From positions 1 through 6,574 of the forward strand of contig JAHRVS010000405.1 in NCBI GenBank assembly GCA_019090565.1: a stretch of DNA of 6,574 bases, written 5' to 3'. A program made the position numbers and the translations under genes. This document shows positions 1-4,274 of this stretch, piece after piece. The notes under the pieces were generated by a model. The model saw only the letters and a list, made by a program, of their open reading frames with translations. It searched no databases and had not been told where the DNA came from. Source of the stretch: Gammaproteobacteria bacterium. Lineage in GTDB: Bacteria; Pseudomonadota; Gammaproteobacteria; Pseudomonadales; UBA3067. Each line of letters starts with the position of its first letter. The stretch's first letter is position 1.

Positions 1-13
1 AACAGGAACGAAG

Positions 14-1693
14 ATGAGCGAGAGTTTTGCTGAACTATTTGAAGAAAGTATAAAGGAACTCAATGCCACCCATGGTGCCGTTGTAAAAGGGCTAGTCGTT
101 GCCATTGATGATAACTGGGTAACTGTCCATGCTGGCTTAAAGTCAGAGGGTGTTATTCCTCGTGAAGAGTTTTTGAATGAGCGTCGAGAGATTGAAGTTG
201 CCGTTGGCGACGAAGTCGACGTTTGTATTGAAACGCTTGATGATGGCTTTGGTGAAACTCGTCTTTCTCGTGAAAAAGCGAAGCGTGCAGAAGCATGGCG
301 TCGTTTGCAGAAAGCGCATGATGACGAAGAAATTGTCACAGGCATCATAAACGGTAAGGTTAAAGGTGGTTTTACTGTAGAAGTTGATACTATTCGCGCC
401 TTTCTACCGGGCTCATTGGTTGATGTTCGGCCTGTTCGAGATACTCTGCACCTTGAAGGGAAAGAGCTGGAATTCCGCGTTATTAAATTAGATGAAAAGC
501 GTAACAACGTGGTTGTTTCTCGACGTTCTGTGCTTGAAACTGAAAATAGTGCCGAGCGTGATGCGCTTCTAGAAAGCCTGCAAGAAGGCATGGAAGTGAA
601 AGGTATTGTTAAGAACCTAACTGATTATGGTGCTTTCGTAGATCTGGGTGGTGTTGATGGTCTACTGCACATCACTGATATGGCCTGGAAGCGCATTAAG
701 CATCCAAGTGAAATTGTTGCCATTGGCGATGAGATCAATGTAAAAGTACTTAAGTTTGATCGTGAACGTAACCGCGTTTCGCTTGGCTTGAAGCAATTAG
801 GCGAAGATCCGTGGGAAGCTCTGACTAAGCGCTTCCCAGAAGGGCAGGTGGTTAAGGCTAAGATTACCAACTTGACTGACTACGGCTGTTTTGCTGAGCT
901 TGAAGAGGGTGTTGAAGGATTGGTTCACGTTTCCGAAATGGATTGGACGAACAAGAATATCCACCCGTCTAAAATTGTTGATATCGGTGAAGAAGTTGAC
1001 GTGATGGTTCTTGATATTGATGTTGAGCGTCGTCGTATCTCTCTGGGTATTAAGCAATGTATTCCTAACCCATGGGAAGAGTTCTCATCCAAGTTCAATA
1101 AAGGCGATAAAATCAGCGGCAAGATCAAATCGATCACTGATTTCGGCGTATTCATTGGTCTTGATGGCGGCATAGATGGCCTAGTTCATCTTTCTGACAT
1201 CTCATGGGACGAAACTGGCGAAGAAGCTGTGCGCAAGTACAAGAAAGGCGATGAGCTAGAAACCGTTATTCTTGCCGTTGATCCAGAGCGAGAGCGTATT
1301 TCTCTGGGTATTAAGCAGTTGATTGCAGATCCATTTCTCAACTATGTTTCCGTTAATGAGAAAGGGTCTATTGTTAAAGGCATCGTGAAGGAAGTTGACG
1401 CAAAAGCTGCTATTATTGAGCTTGTGGGTGGTGAAGATAACGTTGAAGGCACCCTGAAAGCATCTGAAATCAGCCGAGACCGTGTAGAGGATGCAACCAC
1501 TTGCTTGAAAGCAGGCGAAGAGGTTGAAGCTAAAATCACAGGTATTGATCGAAAGAATCGCGTGATCAACTTATCTATCAAGGCTAAAGATACTGAAGAA
1601 GAGAAGGCCGCTGTTGCAGGACATAATGAGCAGGAAGAAGAAGCTGCTCCTAAAACTGTCGGTGACTTAATCAAAGCCCAGATGGGCAAGTAA
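14..1693 (+). CDS. rpsA: 30S ribosomal protein S1
   Basis: This is the large RNA-binding protein of the small ribosomal subunit, which captures mRNA leaders and helps unfold them for initiation. The 559-residue product is close to the 557 residues of E. coli S1 and carries six S1 (OB-fold) repeats at roughly residues 21-87, 104-171, 191-260, 276-347, 363-434 and 450-523. Repeats 3 to 5 are the most regular, each with a TDYG or TDFG turn, a DGLxH or EGLVH core and an ending close to RxSLGxKQ. Repeats 1 and 2, the ribosome-anchoring ones in E. coli, are divergent as usual, and an acidic tail follows repeat 6. The ATG at 14 is preceded by AGGA at 4-7 with six bases of spacing, and the protein begins MSESFAELFEES as expected for the family. 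The upstream neighbour, usually cmk, and the leader that mediates S1 autoregulation are outside the window. Identification is essentially certain. Confidence 0.98.
   Translation: MSESFAELFEESIKELNATHGAVVKGLVVAIDDNWVTVHAGLKSEGVIPREEFLNERREIEVAVGDEVDVCIETLDDGFGETRLSREKAKRAEAWRRLQKAHDDEEIVTGIINGKVKGGFTVEVDTIRAFLPGSLVDVRPVRDTLHLEGKELEFRVIKLDEKRNNVVVSRRSVLETENSAERDALLESLQEGMEVKGIVKNLTDYGAFVDLGGVDGLLHITDMAWKRIKHPSEIVAIGDEINVKVLKFDRERNRVSLGLKQLGEDPWEALTKRFPEGQVVKAKITNLTDYGCFAELEEGVEGLVHVSEMDWTNKNIHPSKIVDIGEEVDVMVLDIDVERRRISLGIKQCIPNPWEEFSSKFNKGDKISGKIKSITDFGVFIGLDGGIDGLVHLSDISWDETGEEAVRKYKKGDELETVILAVDPERERISLGIKQLIADPFLNYVSVNEKGSIVKGIVKEVDAKAAIIELVGGEDNVEGTLKASEISRDRVEDATTCLKAGEEVEAKITGIDRKNRVINLSIKAKDTEEEKAAVAGHNEQEEEAAPKTVGDLIKAQMGK
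1034..1056 (+). repeat. Direct repeat within rpsA, copy 1
   Basis: This 23-base segment matches 1295-1317 at 22 positions, with the last 17 bases identical. It encodes RISLGIKQ at the end of the fourth S1 repeat. The spacing of 261 bases equals 87 codons, one domain unit, so the copy reflects internal domain duplication combined with codon preference. Confidence 0.8.
1295..1317 (+). repeat. Direct repeat within rpsA, copy 2
   Basis: This is the partner of 1034-1056, encoding RISLGIKQ at the end of the fifth S1 repeat. Recombination between the two copies would remove exactly one S1 domain in frame. Confidence 0.8.
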
Positions 1694-1710
1694 GCGTAAT
1701 AGTTTGAAGA

Positions 1711-1740
1711 CTCTGTATTCAATGCAAATTGAATACAGAG
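1711..1740 (+). promoter_or_regulatory. Perfect intercistronic stem-loop between rpsA and ihfB
   Basis: Bases 1711-1723 and 1728-1740 are exact reverse complements and enclose the four bases GCAA. The RNA would form a 13-bp stem capped by a GNRA-type tetraloop, a particularly stable loop class. It starts 17 bases after the rpsA stop and ends 37 bases before the ihfB start. No T-run follows on either strand, so it is not a standard intrinsic terminator. Plausible roles, all inferred, are protecting the 3' end of rpsA mRNA, serving as a processing site, or reducing flow of transcription into ihfB, whose product is needed in far smaller amounts than S1. Confidence 0.7.
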
Positions 1741-1777
1741 ACCTCGATAAAAACCCTTACCCTTGGAGCCAAGCGGA

Positions 1778-2068
1778 ATGGCAATAACAAAATCAGACCT
1801 AATTGAACGCTTAACGACAAAGCAACCTCAGTTTACTTCTAAAGACGTTGAGTTGGTTGTAAAGACCCTTCTAGAAGAGATGTCCGAAAGACTCTCGACA
1901 GGGGGCCGCATTGAGATACGTGGGTTTGGTAGTTTTTCCTTGCACTACCGTGAATCCCGTATCGGCCGAAACCCGAAAACTGGCGAACAAGTTAGTCTTT
2001 CAGGTAAGTACGCGCCGCATTTCAAACCAGGAAAAGAGCTACGAGAGCGAGTTGATGCCTCAAAATAG
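1778..2068 (+). CDS. ihfB: Integration host factor subunit beta
   Basis: This gene encodes the beta half of IHF, the heterodimeric nucleoid protein that binds the minor groove and bends DNA sharply at specific sites. It assists recombination, sigma-54 promoters and replication initiation. The 96-residue product has the length and pattern of the family: an MAITKSDLIERL start, an alpha-helical dimerisation half (about 1-40), then the signature IEIRGFGSFSLHYRESRIGRNPKTGE (about 45-70). Within that signature R64-N65-P66 includes the proline that intercalates between base pairs. The ending PHFKPGKELRERV is typical of the beta subunit. ATG 1778 is chosen because it gives the conserved N terminus and has GGAG at 1765-1768 nine bases upstream; the in-frame TTG at 1763 overlaps that site. 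The position directly after rpsA is the usual one in gammaproteobacteria. The partner gene ihfA is not in this window. Confidence 0.97.
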   Translation: MAITKSDLIERLTTKQPQFTSKDVELVVKTLLEEMSERLSTGGRIEIRGFGSFSLHYRESRIGRNPKTGEQVSLSGKYAPHFKPGKELRERVDASK

Positions 2069-2170
2069 CCGTTTCTTAAGTTTCCCCTCCGGCTTGAACA
2101 ACTAAGCCCTATCCTCTTTCTATATTACCTCTGAAGTATCTTTTCAGTCAGTGGCGCCATTCTTTTTGCT

Positions 2171-2198
2171 TTGTGCAGAGTTGTATAGGCAGTACAAT
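2171..2198 (+). promoter_or_regulatory. Candidate sigma-70 promoter upstream of lapA
   Basis: TTGTGC at 2171-2176 (three of six consensus bases) and TACAAT at 2193-2198 (five of six) are separated by 16 bases. Transcription would start near 2205, about 45 bases before the lapA start. The 180-bp gap between ihfB and lapA contains no credible gene, and this is the best promoter-like pair I see in it. The -35 element is weak, so this remains a candidate only. Confidence 0.35.
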
Positions 2199-2248
2199 GA
2201 CGACTTCGCTGAGCTCACCGGCGCTGCATACTACCTTGGAGTAAGTTT

Positions 2249-2551
2249 ATGAAGGCTTTTTCATTGTTGGCAATTGTTGCCGCTACTATTTTATCCGCAC
2301 TATTGGCTGCCTTGCTGGCCATATCAAACCCAGAGCAGGTGACGTTATTGATAGGGTTTTCAGAGGTTAGCGCCACGAGTGGTCAAATACTGGTTTTCGC
2401 GTTTGCATTTGGGGCTGCTGCAGGAGTAGGGGGAATGCTGGTGTCGATTCTTTTTTCCCACTTTAACGCCGAATTTTTACACAGTCGAATAGAAAAGCTG
2501 CAGTCTGAACTGGATAGCATTAAAACGAATGGTCTTCGAGAGAGTCTTTAA
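2249..2551 (+). CDS. lapA: LapA family (DUF1049) inner-membrane protein
   Basis: This small protein resembles LapA (YciS) of E. coli, an inner-membrane partner of LapB in controlling lipopolysaccharide synthesis through turnover of LpxC. The 100 residues contain two hydrophobic segments at about 4-25 and 46-70, joined by the family's SNPEQVTL-type motif at 26-33. A cytoplasmic, charged helix with coiled-coil character follows at about 73-93. The ATG at 2249 has GGAG at 2238-2241, seven bases upstream. The position after rpsA and ihfB and before pyrF matches known gene orders. In E. coli lapB lies between lapA and pyrF; here only 40 bp separate them, so the expected partner is absent from this place. 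Family membership is well supported by length, topology and context; a role in lipopolysaccharide control is inferred from E. coli. Confidence 0.88.
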   Translation: MKAFSLLAIVAATILSALLAALLAISNPEQVTLLIGFSEVSATSGQILVFAFAFGAAAGVGGMLVSILFSHFNAEFLHSRIEKLQSELDSIKTNGLRESL

Positions 2552-2591
2552 CTCGTAGCTCCCCCAGCGTCATCAATTTTGTAAGGGGCCT

Positions 2592-3302
2592 ATGTCTTTA
2601 CCTGATCCCAAAATCATTATCGCATTGGATTACTCCAGTGAGTCACTTGCGCTTGCGCTTGCAGAGCAGTTAGACCCCACCAAATGTCGACTAAAAGTGG
2701 GCAAGGAGCTCTATACCGCCGCAGGCCCTAGTGTTGTTCGCGCACTGCAGCAACTTGGCTTCGAAATCTTTCTTGATCTTAAATTCCATGACATTCCTAA
2801 TACTGCGGCGAAAGCCTGCGCGATGGCTGCTGAGCTAGGGGTCTGGATGGTAAACGTACATGCCTCTGGTGGCCGGACGATGATGGAGCGCTGTGTGGAA
2901 GCTGTGGATGCTTTTGGCCGTGAACGACCACGCTTGATAGGTGTAACTGTTCTCACTAGTTTAACTAAGGCAGATCTGGTTGAGGTAGGAATTCATAGCG
3001 ACCCGGTTGAACAGGTGCAGCGTTTGGCCGGTTTGGCGCAGTCTTGCGGTTTAGATGGCGTTGTTTGTTCGGCGCAAGAGGCCCCTGTATTGCGTCAGGA
3101 AATGGCGGACTCTTTCCTGTTAGTAACACCGGGTATAAGACCCAAATCAGCGAGTGCAAATGATCAAAAAAGAATTTCGACACCATCAGAAGCACTTTCA
3201 CTCGGGGTGGATTATCTAGTTATCGGGCGCCCTATTACGCAAGCGATCTCCCCGAGTGAAGCCTTGCTGGCAATCGACCGAGAAATAACTCTTGGTCTAT
3301 AG
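2592..3302 (+). CDS. pyrF: Orotidine 5'-phosphate decarboxylase
   Basis: The enzyme converts orotidine 5'-monophosphate to UMP, the last step of de novo pyrimidine synthesis, in the cytoplasm and without a cofactor. The 236-residue chain is a typical bacterial PyrF (245 in E. coli). It begins with the first beta strand IIIALDY, with D13 in the substrate site, followed by K35 in RLKVGKEL. The catalytic cluster FLDLKFHDIPNT supplies D62, K64 and D67. VNVHASGG lies at about 87-94, VTPGIRP at about 178-184, and the phosphate-binding end of the barrel IGRPIT at about 211-216, with R213. All expected active-site residues are present. The ATG at 2592 is preceded by AAGGGG at 2583-2588, a strong but rather close ribosome site. 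It probably shares a transcript with lapA, 40 bp upstream. No convincing terminator follows directly. Confidence 0.97.
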   Translation: MSLPDPKIIIALDYSSESLALALAEQLDPTKCRLKVGKELYTAAGPSVVRALQQLGFEIFLDLKFHDIPNTAAKACAMAAELGVWMVNVHASGGRTMMERCVEAVDAFGRERPRLIGVTVLTSLTKADLVEVGIHSDPVEQVQRLAGLAQSCGLDGVVCSAQEAPVLRQEMADSFLLVTPGIRPKSASANDQKRISTPSEALSLGVDYLVIGRPITQAISPSEALLAIDREITLGL

Positions 3303-3523
3303 TGGACACAATTTGTGTAATTCCCAGTTGGGTATTGTTTGAAATATATTTCCCTGAGATGGCCCTGCAACCTAACGCTCACTGCGTAGTATATTCCATG
3401 CAAGTGATCGCTGCGCGATACCTTGTATTCAATGTTTCGAATATTCGTTTTTATTCCGCTGATAAAGCCCTGTAGCATTATTAAAAGGTGCCCATTAGGG
3501 ATTATTCATTAAAGGTGTAGAAA
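3303..3523. other. Intergenic region between pyrF and comEA-like gene
   Basis: This 221-bp gap shows no credible coding sequence. It contains several short perfect inverted repeats: ACACAA-T-TTGTGT at 3306-3318, GAAATATATTTC at 3341-3352, ATCGC-TGC-GCGAT at 3407-3419 and CGAATATTCG at 3438-3447. A weak hairpin (TATTC at 3426-3430 with GAATA at 3439-3443) is followed by TTCGTTTTTATT, which could act as a poor terminator for pyrF. I could not assign a promoter for the next gene with confidence. Confidence 0.45.
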
Positions 3524-3850
3524 ATGCTCGGTATTAAACCCGCTCGCATCTTAGTGATGCTGCTTTTGAGTTTAACCTTTTGCGGCTTTTCTTTGCGCAG
3601 CCTTTCTGCTTGGAGCGCAGATGGCGAAGTGGGATTTTTAGAAAAAGAAGTTATCTCTTTCCATATTAATTCGGCAAGTGCGGAAATGATCTCAGATTTA
3701 ATGTTTGGTATTGGCCCCAAAAAAGCAAGAGCTATTGTTGAGTACCGAAAGGTTAACGGACCCTTTGTGAACATGGATGCCTTATTACCCGTCAAGGGTG
3801 TAGGTCAGGTGATAATTTCAAAGAATAGAAAGATTATCCTATTTGATTAA
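3524..3850 (+). CDS. ComEA family helix-hairpin-helix protein, exported
   Basis: This protein has the layout of small gammaproteobacterial ComEA proteins, which bind double-stranded DNA in the periplasm and help pull it in during natural transformation. It has 108 residues. K5 and R8 precede a hydrophobic stretch at about 9-22 that looks like a signal sequence, with possible cleavage near A29 or A32. After a short linker comes the ComEA-type domain: HINSASAEMISDL (47-59), the first hairpin FGIGPKKARAIVEYR (61-75), NGPF, then MDALLPVKGVGQVIISKNRKIILF (84-107) with the second hairpin VKGVG. The start at 3524 has AAAGG at 3511-3515, eight bases upstream. It stands alone, with a 221-bp gap before it and a terminator-like structure after it. 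The family assignment is firm. A role in DNA uptake is not shown, because many such proteins occur in bacteria never seen to be competent, and no other competence gene is visible here. Confidence 0.88.
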   Translation: MLGIKPARILVMLLLSLTFCGFSLRSLSAWSADGEVGFLEKEVISFHINSASAEMISDLMFGIGPKKARAIVEYRKVNGPFVNMDALLPVKGVGQVIISKNRKIILFD

Positions 3851-3852
3851 AA

Positions 3853-3908
3853 AAAGCGGTGCATTGTCAGGCTAGCACCTAGCAGCGCTGCTTTCTTGTT
3901 TGGTTTTT
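3853..3908 (+). terminator. Candidate terminator after the comEA-like gene
   Basis: Bases 3853-3862 (AAAGCGGTGC) can pair with 3885-3894 (GCGCTGCTTT) in a 10-bp stem that includes two G-U pairs. Inside it a second perfect stem forms between GCTAG at 3871-3875 and CTAGC at 3879-3883. The structure begins three bases after the stop codon and is followed by the T-rich stretch CTTGTTTGGTTTTT. The T-run is interrupted and the loop is long, so termination may be partial. It would separate the ComEA-like gene from the glutaredoxin-like gene. Confidence 0.5.
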
Positions 3909-3991
3909 CTTGTAGCGCATTCAAATCAGAAAATCCAAATGACTACCAAGTTAGGTGTGGCTTAGCTGCAGTTTGGCTTATAGCTCCGCGC

Positions 3992-4016
3992 ATGAAATGA
4001 AATGAAATGAAATGGA
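3992..4016 (+). repeat. ATGAA pentanucleotide tandem repeat
   Basis: Four perfect ATGAA units (3992-3996, 3997-4001, 4002-4006, 4007-4011) are followed by one changed unit, ATGGA, at 4012-4016. The array ends 12 bases before the GTG start of the glutaredoxin-like gene. Its last unit contributes GGA to the GGAG (4014-4017) that probably serves as the ribosome site. Because the array lies upstream of that site, a change in copy number would leave ribosome-site spacing intact and alter only the distance to upstream signals. Confidence 0.9.
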
Positions 4017-4028
4017 GCGAGCGATATA

Positions 4029-4253
4029 GTGGTTATTTGGTTTTATACTACGTCTGGCTGTCATTTGTGTGAAGAAGCTGACGCACTGCTGAAGGAATTT
4101 CAAGGTATCCAAATAAATGTGTGCGATATCTCTGAATCGGATGCACTCATTGATTTATATGGAACAAGGATTCCAGTTTTACGCAGAGATAATACGAGCA
4201 CCGAGATGGGGTGGCCATTTGATAGAGAAGATTTGGTGCGTTTTTTTGGTTGA
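4029..4253 (+). CDS. Glutaredoxin-like (DUF836) thiol-redox protein
   Basis: This is a 74-residue cytoplasmic protein of the small glutaredoxin-like family with a thioredoxin fold, probably a dithiol oxidoreductase; its substrate is unknown. A first beta strand (VIWFYTT, 2-8) leads to the active-site motif C11-H-L-C14. Next come a helix (about 15-24), a second strand ending at C32-D33, the motif GTRIPVL with the conserved cis-proline P49, and the family's GWPFD motif at 61-65 before the last helix. No signal peptide is present. The GTG start at 4029 is preferred because an in-frame TGA at 4008-4010 closes the frame upstream and the first strand fits. GGAG at 4014-4017 lies 11 bases before it, a slightly long spacing. 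It is preceded by a pentamer array and converges with the sensor kinase gene 21 bp downstream. I see no functional link to either neighbour. Confidence 0.85.
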   Translation: MVIWFYTTSGCHLCEEADALLKEFQGIQINVCDISESDALIDLYGTRIPVLRRDNTSTEMGWPFDREDLVRFFG

Positions 4254-4274
4254 AAGTAAGGTGCAGGGTGTCTT

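Noticed and set aside
1342..1722. 126-codon open frame on the minus strand opposite rpsA
   Set aside because: It lies fully antisense to well-conserved S1 repeats, has Ser/Thr-rich composition typical of antisense frames, and shows no recognisable domain.
1763..1777. Upstream in-frame TTG as an alternative ihfB start
   Set aside because: It would add MEPSG before the conserved MAITKSDL start, and the TTG overlaps the GGAG that serves the ATG at 1778.
1911..2105. 64-codon plus-strand frame overlapping the ihfB end
   Set aside because: It overlaps the conserved DNA-binding half of ihfB in another frame, has no ribosome site and no recognisable content.
2646..2662. CTTGCG hexamer repeat (nearly three copies) in pyrF
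   Set aside because: It encodes an ordinary LALALA helix segment, is a multiple of three, and is too short to suggest instability.
3424..3434. TGTATTCAATG shared with the rpsA-ihfB hairpin (1714-1724)
   Set aside because: The 11-base match does not extend and the second site lacks the complementary arm, so chance is the simplest explanation.
3575..3586. Lipoprotein signal (LTFC) in the ComEA-like protein
   Set aside because: Phe directly before Cys20 does not fit a normal lipobox; an ordinary signal peptide is more likely.
3303..4028. Rsm-type small RNA or GacA-binding box near gacS
   Set aside because: I looked for clustered GGA motifs in hairpin loops and a TGTAAG-CTTACA type palindrome and found neither in the gaps.
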